A stretch of 62,203 nt of DNA. It comes from Zygnema cylindricum. Lineage: Eukaryota > Streptophyta > Zygnematophyceae > Zygnematales > Zygnemataceae. This document shows, piece after piece, positions 27,681 through 40,435 of this stretch. The stretch spans positions 130,352-192,554 of the forward strand of contig JBBHKE010001774.1 of NCBI GenBank assembly GCA_037447655.1, given 5' to 3'. The position numbers and the translations under genes are program-made. Below the pieces are notes generated by a model. The model was not told where the DNA came from, made no database searches, and saw only the letters and a list, made by a program, of their open reading frames with translations. The stretch's first letter is position 1; each line of letters begins with the position of its first letter.

Positions 27681-28517
27681 TTCAATAAATCGATTGCCCA
27701 TAGTCAAGAGTGAACAGGACAGAGGAGAAGTGAAATGAAAAATAGAAAGTATGGGTTTAGTTAGTAGCTGAGCTCTTGAATTACGGCCCTGATAAGCAAT
27801 AGAGCAGGAGTGGGGAAAGTTACAGGAAAGCTCTTTGAAAAACTTAGACGCAAGTGGTGGTTACAACCTTCTCATATATCAAATCTTGGAACTCCATAAC
27901 TGGCGCCGTAACGAAGGTGCAGAAAATTGACATGTGTCCAAAAACAATAGGAGGAATTAAACAAGAAAATCTAAAAGAGACTGTTGGAATTGGCTGAAAT
28001 TCGAGAGGTAATTATGGAAGCAAGTGCAATAGTTTCCCTTATTAAGAAACGAGAGACGAGTGTCGAGGCTAAAGGACACCAACTCCAGAGACTACTAAAA
28101 AGGCACCGATTGAGAGACGAGAGATGATGGGAGCGAGGACGATAATATCTCTTTGTTAAGAAACGAGTGCCTAGTCAAAAAGGCACCAGCTTTCAAGCAG
28201 AATGTGACACTGGTGACACCAGTGTCATGAGTTAAACACGAGTCCTTTAGGGAGATGGGAATGGACGAAAGTGAATACAGTCGACATTTGATTAGTCAAA
28301 CTTACCTATCATTTCCAAACTTACCTATCATTTCCAAACTTACCTATCATTTTTTCAGCTGATGTATTGTCCGTTGAAGATTACAGATCTATATCTATGC
28401 ATCGCTCCTCCTTAGCTTGATTTAATTTTAATTGTTGTACAAATAACCTAGTTCATACAATTTCCTGTACGATTATTGGCCTTAATGCCAGTACCGATGT
28501 AAGCATAATTACTTCAA
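27681..28517. other. No gene recognised; short repeats
   Basis: Contains two related segments of the type taagaaacgag...aaaggcacca (about 28040-28115 and 28158-28190) and a threefold 19-nt repeat (cttacctatcatttccaaa) at 28302-28356. Nothing coding was seen. Confidence 0.5.
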
Positions 28518-29120
28518 TACACCGTATATCGCCATTAGCGTTATTATTTATTTTGGCCTTCATATCATATTTCTCTGTGCACACTCGTCATATTATCAAT
28601 CCATGGCTGGGGTGGAAAGATATCTCCAAGTAGTGTTGGGTATCGAGGACCCTTTGCCGATATTCGATATATATCGAATTTCAGGTACCCGATAATCGAT
28701 ATATCGCTTCGATATATCGAAAACCAAATTATCGCGATATATCGCCGATATATCGAGCCATAAAAAAACTGAAATTTCCATTTTTTTTTTCAACCCCCCA
28801 CCCCCCCCCCCTGCTCGTGGGGGGGGGGGGGAAATTTTCCGTCCCTTTTTCCGTACTATGACTGTACGGACACCCATTTTTTTGCGATATATATCGCGAT
28901 AATTTATGTTGGTCCCGGTACGATATATCGAGGAATCTGCTCGATCGATATTCGATATATCGAATATCGCAATTATCGCGATATGAATTTACCCGATACC
29001 CAACACTATCTCCAAGCTTCCTTTTGAAGGTTTTTAGGTGAAAATCGGAAATGTGTGCACGGAGAAAACTGATTCAAGTGACAGAAAAAACTGGTCGCAA
29101 TAATTGCAATAAACGGTGTA
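28518..29120. mobile_element. TACACCG-family MITE split by an hAT MITE
   Basis: Outer element with ends TACACCGTATATCGCC and AAACGGTGTA, interior tctctgtgcacac/gtgtgcacggagaa. Its sequence is interrupted by the element at 28631-29008; removing that and one 8-mer leaves an element of about 217 bp, similar in size to 384-607. Confidence 0.75.
28631..29008. mobile_element. hAT-type MITE with perfect 8-bp target duplication
   Basis: 378 bp, TAGTGTTGGGTATCG at the left and CGATACCCAACACTA at the right, flanked by tctccaag on both sides (28623-28630, 29009-29016). The interior is dense in cgatatatcg and has a C-run facing a G-run (28794-28831) able to fold back. Inserted inside the outer MITE 28518-29120. 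Confidence 0.9.
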
Positions 29121-29746
29121 GTCTCTTCCTTGGAGCTGCTTATACTTAGGGTAATACTATACGTAACAAAAATAGTGCAATTATTGCCGACTGAGTAAAA
29201 TAATGTCCGTAAATTACGGACGGTAGTATGATTACGGAAAGCAGGTTACATGTGCTTTTTTTTTTGCCTCGTAATTTTAGTATCCAGAATCCGACAGCCT
29301 ACAGTACGGATCCGTACAGTGATGTGATTGCTTAAAACTCTCCCCATGATAATTATTTCTTAAAACTGATAGCAATTCACAGTAGTTATGGAGCAATAAA
29401 TATTAATAATAGAAAGACTTGATTAAAAACCGTATAGTTTTAGAGTAACTAGTCATTTTATCATTACACTTGGTTTAGCTTTTGCTTTATTTATGGGAGT
29501 CACCATAGTCAGGATTTCAAACTCACGGGCATCATTACCTAAGTTGGGCGATCGACGAAACACCCAAATCAAAATGCTCAGCGCCGTGTTTTGCCGTGGG
29601 TCTAACATTAGGTGCGAAGCACTTAAAAGTTTATAGGGTTTTTTAAGATTTTTAAGTGTGTAACACATCATTATTATTTTTTATCTAAAGCGCGAATGCC
29701 AACCTGCGGAACGTGTGTCGTCGCTCTCGCATCTTCTAGAGCAAGC

Positions 29747-29949
29747 TACACCGCCCATCGTTATCAGTGTTAAAGAAAAAATAGTGTAAATGCGAAATTA
29801 GAATTAATAATACTAATTTAGTGCAAAGTGACGTGGCAGATTTTGGTACATTTCCTAAAACAATGTTGTTAACTCTATTTTGTGATTTTTGGCCGAAAAA
29901 AATCGCGACAGAATTAGTGTTAGTAACACTAACAACGGTGGGCGGTTTA
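29747..29949. mobile_element. TACACCGCCC-subtype MITE
   Basis: 203 bp, TACACCGCCCATCGTTATC at the left and GGTGGGCGGTTTA at the right, with internal taactctattttgtgatt and cgcgacagaattagtgtta. Same subtype as 17791-17943 and 57993-58181. Confidence 0.7.
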
Positions 29950-31114
29950 GCCTACAGGTGTGATGGTTGACCATCTGAGTCCACGGGAACAAAAAGAGGC
30001 AGCAATGCAAAAAACTGAAAAACTACATGCGGAGGGAAGCAAACAAAAAGGAAAAGCAAGGCGAAAGAAACGGACACATAGAAAAACGGCATGTAAAACA
30101 AAAACACTCAAAGAACCAACAACCTCTAAAGGAAAGAGACAACTGAGTGCTAAAACCAACATGACCTAACCAAAGACATTAATTAGTAAGTGGTACAGGA
30201 ATATTTTCCACTCTAAATAAAGTGGGAATTGCCGATATTGTTGCTTTACATAGCACTATTTACATGACTGAATGGATAATGCAACATAACATAAAAAAGT
30301 GATATAACTAGGAAAACTAATGCAAGTACCATGTGCTCTTGAGTTAATATTTCACCAAATAGGTATTTATATGTCTCTTATTCGAGGCAAGCTATATGCA
30401 TATTGCGATTTGAAGAAGTTTGACAAAACATTAAGTTTTATTGCACAAGAAATGTCAATTTTTACATGTAATAGGGTAAGAAGACGAACAAAAGTTCCCA
30501 GAGTTAGTTATATCTCCAGCAGTGTATAGATCTCGGGAGATAGTTGGTATTCGGTCAACGTGTACATTCATGAACCACTAAAGGGATTTGCATTAAGGTA
30601 AAAAAAGCTAGTAATTATAACTTAGTTGTGGTCTTTTTTTGTGTTGAGAGGGCAAATAGAACCGGGACGAAATAAATGTTATTAACGTTAATAGCGATTC
30701 ACGGTGTACCTTCACACATGTGACAATCTGTGATAATTCTCGATTAGTTTACCTTCGTTTCTTTTCATTATTACCTTACTAACTCCCATTTTTTTCCGAA
30801 AAAACGAAAAACGTATAGATTATTCTTTAGAAGTGAAAATTCAAAACAGATTTCAATCCATTTTCATCATTTGCAAGTACTTCTTTCCGAACTCTTTTCA
30901 TTATTCCATAATAATGACATTTATTGTCATAGACATCGTGAGTGTTATCTCACCATCCAAAACAATCTTTAGCCACCTAACTTTACACAAACCCGTGTAC
31001 TTTCTTCCAGTTTCGCTTATTTTCTTCCCTTGTACTACAATGGTTTACCATCACGATATCATAAAAAACCTCTATTTCAATTTACGCAACATGAAATGAT
31101 ATTAAGATATACCG
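29950..31114. other. Repeat-derived stretch, no gene recognised
   Basis: Starts with another GATGGT-family end (gatggttgaccatctgagtc, 29962). It also has a lone right end of the TACACCG family (gcgattcacggtgta ending 30708) and an inverted GATGGT end near 31039-31052. The pieces are probably fragments of nested elements that I could not fully pair. Confidence 0.45.
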
Positions 31115-32339
31115 ACTTTATTAAAAGGCGCGATGGTAGACCATCTGAGTCCATGGGAACAAAAAAGAGCGACAATGATAAAACTGAAAAACTACATGTG
31201 GAGGGAAGCAAACAAAAAGGATAAGCAAGGAAAAAGCAACGAACACACGAAAATCGACAGTATTTGTATGCATGAAACTGAAAGTTTTTCTTACATTTTT
31301 TTTCTTTTCTTGCTTTGGATAAGTTTCTCCGTACTTGTGGTCGGTGCTCTTTCCAGAGGAGCCGCCTTGTGAACCCTCCTCCTTTAGTCAATACTTCTTT
31401 TTTTTGTCTTTGGTCCTTGCTCCTTTTATTGTCTTCAATCCTTACTTCTTTTTATCGTCAACGTTTATCTGTGGCTTTACAACGAATACCAACTTCTATC
31501 CTCCTTTGATCGCCTATTATAGTTATAAACAGTCGACATCTTAAGAAAATCCCTTAGCTTGCTCCCTCGAGCTTGGGGGACTTAAATGGGTTGAAAGGGT
31601 TGCTTTTAAAAGATTTTCAGCTGTATTGTAGTTTGGTTAAGTAGTGTTTTTTAGGGTTCAATGTTTCATTGTTGTTTTAATAATTGTTGGTTCTTTGAAT
31701 GTCCTCAGTGTGCTCCCCCGGGCTGGGGGGGACTTACGGGGTTGCTTTTTGTAGATATTTAATTGAGTTGTGGTTGGGGTTGTAGTTTTGGTTTAGTGAG
31801 TTGCTGCTTTTCATTTTGAGTTTGGGCGCTTTTAATTTACTTGCCATTTTTCTGTGTTCCCGTTGCTTTCTTTGTTTTTTATCGCCCTGCTTGTAGTTTT
31901 TTCAGTTTTGGCCATGCCACCCCTTTTGTACCCCCGGATTCAGATGGTTTACCATCGAGCTTTATAATTTATCCTGCTCCCTCACTTCTTTGGTTGGTGC
32001 GACTTTTATCTGCATTTAGTTTTCTCTTAGTTACTCTCAAACTATTTTTTGGTTTCCATGCAACTCTCCAACGTTCCGTTTTTCAGTTTCGTCTTTGCCA
32101 TCCACTTCTTTGGTTTCCATGTACCCACATTAATGAAGTCTTATATCTCATTAGCATCATATCCTGAAAAAAGGGGAAAAACTTCGTTGGTGTAATTGCC
32201 CTATTAGTACTAAATCACATTACAATTTACATTTTGTCTTTATTACATCATTTAGTCCCCATTGTCACAAATTTTTCAGCACCTTACAAAATATTTAAGG
32301 AAAAAATGGTCCATACCATCGTGCTTTTTTTAATAAAGT
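31115..32339. mobile_element. GATGGT-family element, ~1.2 kb
   Basis: The left end actttattaaaaggcgcgat pairs with the right end, whose complement reads actttattaaaaaaagcacg, each continuing into gatggt. A second internal right-type end lies at 31937-31957 (cagatggtttaccatcg), so a shorter version may be nested or truncated. Interior: two related gctccc...gggggacttac segments near 31560 and 31690. No protein recognised. Confidence 0.5.
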
Positions 32340-33072
32340 ATTGTTTTAAATATAAATGTTATTTGGAAACGTTTCCGAACCATTTCCGTACAAATCCAAA
32401 GAATTTACTACTTTCAAATTTCCCTATTGATATCAAACTTTATAGTTTTTTGTATAATCAAACATACATAAAAAACAAAAACTTCTTATGAAGCAAATTC
32501 TACACAATTATCTAACAAGAAAAAATGAAGGAGGAAAGAGCGACAATAGACAATAATTCGAAACCGAATTCTTACCTGAAACAAAAATACGGAATTCTTG
32601 ACTGAAATCCGTACAAAACTTTCCTCACAGCTTTGGGGTTTTCCGAAATTATTTTGGCATACACTTCTGATTTCCTAAAATCCCAAATAAAAGTACCGTA
32701 CCACAACTCAATCAGTACTTAATCGGTATTCTGCTCTCTCCCTCCCTTCTTGATCGTCCTGTGCGATTTTGATTATCTTTCACCCTTTTTGATTGATCGA
32801 TCTCGATCGACGCGCTCTTTTAATCCCTGCTCCCCAATCCAGAGCCAGTTCTGAGAATTTCTTAGGACCAAACAAAAAAACAGTCAAGGTTTTTTAGGGC
32901 TTCTTGAAGCTTCTTAGGGTTTTTAGGGTATTTTACGGTTTTGAAGGGTACAAAACCGACATACATCAACATCATACATCCTATCATACATATATTCCCA
33001 TGATTTTAGGGATTTTAGTTATATAAATTAATTTACGAACAGTTTAAAGATCAGTTTTTGACAGGTTGTCGT
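32340..33072. other. No gene recognised
   Basis: AT-rich spacer with tttagggttttt-like runs near 32890-32950. Ends at the left edge of the segmental duplication. Confidence 0.5.
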
Positions 33073-33286
33073 TACACCGAAAATCGTTATTAGAGTGGAG
33101 AGATTATCGGCATTGGGTTTTATATTAGTTTTGTTGATTCTGATTCAGTTCCAAATGATGTCGCTTATTATGAACATTTTAATGAATTAACGTAAAGAAA
33201 AGAACCAGTAATATTTTTCTGGTCAGAAGGCAAAAAATAGCGGCACCAAATTAGTGATATTAAGGCTAAAAACGACTCACAGTGTA
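33073..33286. mobile_element. TACACCG-family MITE at the duplication edge
   Basis: TACACCGAAAATCGTTATTA at the left and cgactcacagtgta at the right; 214 bp. The orthologous copy is at 42803-43002. Confidence 0.6.
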
Positions 33287-35162
33287 CAAAATCCCCTCCG
33301 AAAACTATAATTGTTGCAAAAGAAAACAAAAACCCTAAGTGTAAGAGGACACAATATGACAACTGACAATTCTTTTTACAGGTTTTACTACTCGAGTTTC
33401 AAGCTTTTGAGCCTGTGAGAACTTAAATGTTATAATCAGAAAACTCAGTTTAGAAATTAAAAACAGAAGACTGCAAAAACATGGAGATTCTTCACACAAC
33501 AGTTCGGTACTTCTTTCTGATGTCATGGTCAAGTTATTGTACTTAGCAAAAAGCTTTTTAAAAATGCGAGATGGTAAATCGCCTTTGTACATGGAAACAA
33601 AAGAAAGGAAGCGCTAAACAAAACTTAAAAAAACCACACAAAATCAAACCAAAGACGATGAAAAACACTGCGAAAGAAAGTGAACGACATAAAGGACAAA
33701 CAAATCAAGAAGGTGAAAACAAACAACAGAAAACCAACAACAAAAAGCGAAACCCTAACAAAAGATAACAAACCCTTACCTAACCCATACTGCAATTTCC
33801 AAAATAATTACAATGCTTGGCAAGATTGCGCCCATTTACATGTTAACGTATTTGCAGCCCTACAAGAAACAGACAGTCAATGCCTACAAATCAGGTTCGT
33901 ATCGTACCTTAAAATTGTCCATATTGTGGGCACATTTAGGTTTTCCTTGGTTCTTTCAGCTTGAGTTCCCTGGGCTTGAAGGTGTCCACATTATCTCCTG
34001 GTTTCTCTTCATCTGTAAATACACTGAAAGACCATTCTTTTCTGAATAAAAGTTCACTACAAAATTATAAGACAGTCATAACATGATTTAAAACATCAAA
34101 ATTACATTTCCATGTTACAAAGACAACAGGACGAGCAACATCAGCCCCACTCTCACAGCCAAGAGAGAGACAATTGATGTTGAGGGTGAATGGTGCAGTT
34201 CTAGGTCAAAACGATCTATGAATACTCAAAAAACTGTCCGAGTTTAAGAGTTACCCTCAAAACAAGGGATAAAACTTTGACAACGTAATCACCATATCAG
34301 TGTTAGCTGTGAGCCAAATCAACAGAGATAACAGGCCTTCCTAAGACATCCAAAACGATTCAAGAATAAAAATGTTAGATAGGATACACTTCAGTTTGGT
34401 CAAAAAAGCGAAAATACCACAAACCTTCCCAAAAAACACACTTAGAGACTACAACACACAATTACAATCGATAAAACGCATAAAAAATAGCGGAAAACCA
34501 CTTAAAGTAACAAAACACATTTACAAGCGATTAAAGGCATTATCACTTGGATCTCAGAAACAGTTAAAATGTTATTGAAACCCACCCAGCCATTGAACAA
34601 TCCATAGCCAAAGTTTAACTACTTCTGAAATCGAGCCTACCGACTTCACTTGTAGTCGAGTCACCTAACACCAAAGAAGAGGGAAGAATGCTTTGGCCTG
34701 CCATCATGTGACCGGGATCAGTTCCAAGCACAACGTGCTTCAAACCTGATCCATACCCTTTCGACCACATGATTCCAGGCCCAGCAACTCCCAAACCAAA
34801 GCTTTAATTAAACTCCCAATCTAAAACCTGCCTTTACTTCCAGCCTCTGTAAAACTTACGCTATTGCTGTCACGATAGGTGCCCACTCCCAATAGCAAAG
34901 CTGCCAAAACAAAACCCTAGTATTTTCAAGTGCCTATACAAGAAATCATGTAATCTGAATCGCAGTCAAGCAAACCTAACTCGTCTAATCTCCTGTTTTA
35001 GGACTGATTGCTAGCGATTCACAGAAACACATGATTGCTGGCTAAACACTTTTTTAGCTATAATACATTGCCCTATGCACTGCGTGCACACAAAATATAC
35101 ATATTGCGAATAAAAACTCTTCAAACCTCATCTCCCATGTTTCGTAGCCCAAACAGTTCGAT

Positions 35163-36578
35163 TCAAACAGAACTGTCATAAGATCCTGTTTCGTTTTCTG
35201 TCCCATTTTCGGTCCAATTCTCTGTTCCATTTTCCGATTCATTTCCTGTTCCATTCTCCACTCGAACTCCTGTTCCGTTGCATGGCGCAAATATGTCCGA
35301 AGGAGGGATATCCAGAATAGCAGCAGCTGCCTTACTGGCCTTCATTAAGGTCTCAGCTGTAGACGGGGGTAACGGAACTTCTCGGAAACTTCCAGGAAAG
35401 TTCAAAGAAGCTTTTCTGCCTCGAAGCATTCTTGCAGCCACATCGTACACTCGAGCAGCCTCTTCTGCAGTATCATAAGATCCGAGCCAAATCCTGGACC
35501 TCTTCTTAGGTTCACGAATTTCAGAGACCCATTTACCCCATTTTCGTTGACGGACGCCCTTGTATCTCGGTGGCATGGCCCCTGGAGCAATATTGTTCAT
35601 TCCATTCGCCTCACCGACCGATCGATTCAGTCCAAACCCGACACTCACAATCTCTGCAGGTTCAATTTTTGCGCGTTTGGCAGATTGAGGCTGAAACACC
35701 ACTTCTGAATCGTCATGACCTCTGCCATTGCGGTCCAACAGCACTTGAGATGACATTTTCTGGTTCACGAGCTGCGTGAAGTCGGATGCTGAAACTTCCA
35801 GAGACCCGGTGATGATGGACTTCTGTAAAGCGGTGAGACGGTCATAGAGACACAGCTGCTCCCACGTGAGATTCGGAGCTCGCATCATCAGTTCTTCTTT
35901 GATTGCCGCCAAAATCAGGAGATCTCGCTGTCGAGAAACAATGGAGGGAGAACAAGTGGAAGTGTCCATTAACCCAGCCGCAGAATTGAACGAGTTTGAC
36001 GTATCTTCAGGTAATCCAGGAGACGATATGGGAGATGGAGGCAGAGACGTCTGATGACTAGGCAGGGGAGACTGCAGGTAAAATGGAGACTCCTGATATC
36101 GAACGGAAGACTCTTGAAACGGTGCAGAAGGCTCCTGATAGAGAACGGAAGACTGCTGATATGGTCCGGACGAGTGCTGAGATGAGGACTGCTGATATGG
36201 AGGAGACTGTTGAAATGAATTAGACTGCTCATATGGTAGGGAAGACTGGTGGTATGGAGGAGACTGCTGATGTGGCAAAAGTGAATTTTGTTGCAGAGAA
36301 GACTCGTGAAGCGACATTGAAGATTGCTGCAGAGGGAGGGAAGACTGCTGATATTGAAAAGAAGATGGCTGACGTGGCGAAGGAGTTCTGTCGTATGGCA
36401 AGGAAGGTAGCTGCTGCGACAAATAAGACTGCTGGCGCGGCAAAGGAGACTGCTGAAAAGCTTGACTCTGATTGGTTGATCCTCCAGAAGCTAAGAGCTT
36501 GCGCATTAAGTTCACCATATCCTGATTAGTGTGGACGATGTTGTTTCCAAAAGTTCCATATCTCCCTACTGTAGTCAT
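35163..36578 (-). CDS. AP2/ERF transcription factor, DREB-type, copy 1
   Basis: Intronless, 471 aa, start ATG complementary to 36576-36578, stop TGA. One AP2 domain at about residues 338-396 ([47 protein letters not shown]). Val351 and Glu356 at the two positions that separate DREB from ERF types suggest a DRE/CRT-binding (A/GCCGAC) nuclear activator. The WLG and the AAEAAR-like helix are intact. Residues 38-190 are an S/Q/P/Y-rich repeat region (QQSSLPY, QQSPPYQ motifs), a plausible activation domain; KRAKIEP at 301-307 could be a nuclear localisation signal; the tail is an ENGTE-type repeat. Function beyond DNA binding is inference. Sister gene at 45503-46939. Confidence 0.92.
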   Translation of the reverse strand: MTTVGRYGTFGNNIVHTNQDMVNLMRKLLASGGSTNQSQAFQQSPLPRQQSYLSQQLPSLPYDRTPSPRQPSSFQYQQSSLPLQQSSMSLHESSLQQNSLLPHQQSPPYHQSSLPYEQSNSFQQSPPYQQSSSQHSSGPYQQSSVLYQEPSAPFQESSVRYQESPFYLQSPLPSHQTSLPPSPISSPGLPEDTSNSFNSAAGLMDTSTCSPSIVSRQRDLLILAAIKEELMMRAPNLTWEQLCLYDRLTALQKSIITGSLEVSASDFTQLVNQKMSSQVLLDRNGRGHDDSEVVFQPQSAKRAKIEPAEIVSVGFGLNRSVGEANGMNNIAPGAMPPRYKGVRQRKWGKWVSEIREPKKRSRIWLGSYDTAEEAARVYDVAARMLRGRKASLNFPGSFREVPLPPSTAETLMKASKAAAAILDIPPSDIFAPCNGTGVRVENGTGNESENGTENWTENGTENETGSYDSSV

Positions 36579-39115
36579 GATTAACAGAGCTAAACAAAAG
36601 ACTAGAATGAATAGTCAAATCAAAAGGCTGAGCTTTAACTTAGGTAGGTATGCAAAATAAATAAATGAAAAAATAGAAAATAGAAAGAAAGAAAGCCTGG
36701 CAAGACAAAGAGGACAGGGAACCACAAATAGATAGAGTATGGGAAAGATTGGAAAACAGTATAATTTATCTCCTTTTTTTTCCAAACTTATCTTCGATAA
36801 ACCGACATCTCATCTCCTTCATAACAATAAAGGATAAATGGATGTAGGTTTAGCGATTTGAGGATCCCTTAAAACCTCCTACCCTTGCCAGGCTTCCCTA
36901 TAATAAGTAAGAATCAGAAAAACACCTTCAACAAAAACATACCCTAAAACAAAATATATAAAGAGATGCAGGCCTTCCTAATGAAATAAGCCACTAACGA
37001 CTGTTAAAACTAATAGCTTACCAAAATACTTCCTTACTAAAATCACGTCCGTGCGTTGAAGCATGCCTACATGAGCCTACCTGTTGGCTTTCTAAGGAAA
37101 CTGGTGCTACATCTACCTGCCATGGCTGCCTTCTCTAAGTCTAGACTTGCAAAGTTGCAATTAGGTGATGAAGCTCAAACTGCTTTTTAGTTTGTCTTTT
37201 TCATTTCTGACAAAACTTTGATTGCGCTGGTTCATTTCATAGTTCAAATGTGCGGTATTGGAAACCCTATATGAAGTTTATGCTGTACGATACACGTATT
37301 ATATAGTTCTTTCCAGTATAATACGCCTGCAAACGAGCAGAATTACTTAGTGTCTCCAAACTGTTTTCGCACGACTATTTCGGCATCGTGGGTACGGCAT
37401 ATTAGTAATAATCATTTCACATTATAAATTTGTGATCGGGTATAAACCGGTGTCGAAAGTCTGGTAATCCAAGGCTTTATTGGATTCAATACGGTTACGG
37501 ATCAAGCTATTTACGGCAGACAACGACAAAGCATTTCCGGCTTGGCTGGCATTTGTATTAAAACGAGTTATATATCCACTTACCTCCTATCTCGGGAAAC
37601 ACCCGGAAACTCTATTTCTGAAATACGCGACAAAAAAAGTACAGTAGCCAAAAAGTACATCTTTGTTGCGACACATTGCTACTGTAGCGTGAATATTTTG
37701 CAAGCGGCCGTCTACGTGACAGCTACTCTACTCGAACAGAAAAAACAGGTGATGTCACACACTCTGACAAAAAAACAAACAAAAAAACCATTAACTCGTG
37801 CGATGCTCATACAATGTGTACCAGACCGTACGTGTATAAGTTTCGAAATTTTTAGGGTTCAGGGTAATACTTTTTTTTTTCCTTGGTCGAGTCTCGAGTG
37901 TGATTTTTCTCATTTTGCCACTTGTATTTTTGTATTTTCTTCCTGGATAAACGGGTTTTTCCCGCAGAAGCCAAAACGTCAGAAATCATCACGCATAGGA
38001 CGGCTGGAGTTGGAACCGGCGCATACAAATTTGTCGCGTAGTTCGTAGACTGCCAGTAGGGTGGTTAGAGATATCAGGTGAGTGGATATACAACTGTTAT
38101 CAATTTTACAATATGTCGTATATCGATTATTGAAAAGTTGGAAGGATTGAAAATCGGTTATTGGCATAACCGGCTATCGGTTATCGGCGATGAGTTACCG
38201 TACAGTACTGCCAATTTCAATTCAAACTTTGACATTAGGAGGCACGACTGGACCGTCCGATCTGCATCGCAAATAATCGTACGGGAAATAAAAATTTAAG
38301 AGCGCTTTTGCTGACCTGCCTTCTGCTGCTGGCGGCAGCCAGAGGGCCACTGGGACCAGCCTGGAAATCGGGCAATCCTGACCACTATTACCGAGAAGAC
38401 GACGGGCTAGGATTAAATTTAGATGGCCGCACAACCGCCTGCCGGAGATTTCCAGCGGCTGTGGCAGTATTTTTGGCGTCCGATCATCGATCGGCGGAGC
38501 GGAATAGCCGGGTACATCTGTTTAGGTTCCCGATAGTGCGCGCATCCGTACATGCGTAATTTGACCCTAGGAGCTGAAAAACGGGCCACAAGCCGACAAT
38601 AAATTTCCATGTGCAAAAATACGCTGTAAGAGTGTGGGACAGTGGGAGCTCATTTGTCGCTTTGTGAAGCGATTTGATTCTAATATTCGTCAGGCAGCGA
38701 GGGTCCGGGAAAAATCCGTACACTCAACACCTCTGAAACGGAGGATTAATGCGGAAAATAATAAAATATTCGGGTAAAAATGCGTACTTTATGTTTTTTG
38801 TAAAAGACGCACAAAACGCGAAGGACGGATTTTGGAAAAAGGTAGGTTCAAAATTTAGGATTGAAATGCACAGTCGCATGTAATGTTTTTCTGACCAATG
38901 ATACGAAAATGTATCGTTTGTTAAAAACGGTTTTATTACGTATGATTGCAAATCAGATCAGATCGAATCGTATTTTTTTCCACGATTTCAGTGCTGACGC
39001 GTGCATCTGAACCAAGATTCCTTCGATTGAAAATTTGCATTCATCGTCATGAGAGGATGCGCGCTTCTGACACATGGCATCTCAAACAAAGACTAGATCG
39101 AGTAAATTAATGAAG
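36579..39115. other. 5' flank of AP2 copy 1 and duplicated spacer
   Basis: Promoter side of the minus-strand AP2 gene. 36785-36895 is almost identical to copy 2, beyond which the two copies diverge. Open frames such as 37542-38048 and 38308-38559 are not conserved as open frames in the second copy, so I do not call them genes. Confidence 0.6.
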
Positions 39116-39367
39116 CCGTTTTTACACCAGAAAGATTTGTTGCGGATGGGTGTACTAGGCGCACATTTAGGTTGTGAATTTAGCTTTTCTGGCCAGCGTC
39201 CGTCACCGACCACGCCGTCACTTTTTTTGTCGCGCCTGCACACTATTGACGGCAACGGGGTTGCCAGTAATTAAAGTATCTCTATGATTTTGTTGTCGTA
39301 GGTCCACCCTAGGGTGAAAACTGACAACCTAGCCAAAACTCTTAAGAGAAGTCCTCTCTTTTCCTAC

Positions 39368-40435
39368 TACACAGTGAATCGCTATTAGCGTTTAGAAATA
39401 ATTTGTGTAAAAAACAATTATTAATTCTAATTTGGGTTCAAGGCTTTTCGCCAAAAAAAAAATACTCTATTTTATTCATAACTCTAATTTGGGTACATTT
39501 TCCCCAATACACCGCGAATCGCTATTAGTGCAAATTTTAAATAGTGTTGAAGAAAATTTACCGTAATTGATGCTAATTAAGAATTTGAAATTAAAAAAAA
39601 AAAGGTGTATTCTATTTTCGGCGTTTGTGCTAATTTGGGAACAGCAAAAATGGAATATTCGCCGTACGATTATATACATTAATATGTGTATTCGTACAAA
39701 ATATTAGAAATCGTACGCCGTCGCGAATTTAAAATATCCAAACATACCATACTAGTCTACGTGTCAGAATAATCCCGTTTTTTTGAGCGCACGTTCTTAT
39801 GCGTGGGCGTCTGATTTAATTCATTTTTTGTAAATTTTCACTTGAAAAGAAACATTTATGTACGGTTTAACATCAACCGTACACCACACTATTTAGATTT
39901 TATTGTACTTTCGGGCTTTACGCTATTTTGTACGGTACCTTAATTAACGTCAAGGAAAAATTAAAATCATGTATCCTATTTGAAAAAAAAAAAACAAAAT
40001 TTTAAGAACCCAAATTAGAGTTCTTGACACTAATAACAATTCGCGGTGTAGTGTAGCCGCCGTAGCCCGTGTTCACATGGACGACGTTTAAACATGTGAG
40101 AACAAGTTCGCGTGATTTTCCGCCGTCTTTATCACTGGGAATCAAATCTGAGTGCGCTTTTTCGTGTCGACGCACTCACTTTCGCGTGTCGACGCCTTTA
40201 TTTGACACACTTTTTGTACGATTGTACGAAATAATAAGCAATTTTAGTACGGACTGACGCATTTCGTACACTACACTTTAAAAACTGTCCAAATTAGAGT
40301 TATTAACGCTAATTCAATAGTACATATGTTAACGTAAAAAAACAATTAAAGTTATTAATTATATTTTAGGTTCGAGGGTCAAAATTTGGGGGCACCGAAT
40401 TAGCGTTATTAACGCTAATAGCGATTCAAGGTGTA
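39368..40435. mobile_element. TACACCG-family element containing a second one
   Basis: Outer ends TACACAGTGAATCGCTATTA (39368) and gcgattcaaggtgta (to 40435). Inside lies a complete element with its own ends at 39508 and 40050. Interior blocks share ctctaatttgggt and ccaaattagagt. Confidence 0.65.
39508..40050. mobile_element. TACACCG-family element, inner copy
   Basis: 543 bp, TACACCGCGAATCGCTATTA at the left and aataacaattcgcggtgta at the right. No coding capacity; internal palindrome tgtacggtt...aaccgtac at 39859-39882. Confidence 0.75.

Larger units (their letters stand above)
33073..39115. repeat. Segmental duplication, copy 1
   Basis: Collinear and in the same orientation as about 42803-49865. 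It starts at a TACACCG-family MITE (33073-33286) and can be followed through the AP2 gene to about cattcatcg...gatcgag (39040-39115). The middle (about 34550-36900) is nearly identical to copy 2; outside it the copies show frequent substitutions and indels. Confidence 0.85.

Noticed and set aside
27901-27930. Primer-binding-site-like tggcgccgtaacg
   Set aside because: Resembles the tRNA-primed site of plant gypsy elements, but no LTR end, polypurine tract or protein remnant was found around it.
35278-36529. Plus-strand and other-frame open frames across the AP2 genes
   Set aside because: Shadow frames of the minus-strand coding sequence; identical in both copies only because the DNA is.
38308-38559. 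Open frame with an apparent signal peptide
   Set aside because: The matching place in the duplicated segment (about 49040-49270) has frame-breaking changes, so it is not maintained as coding.
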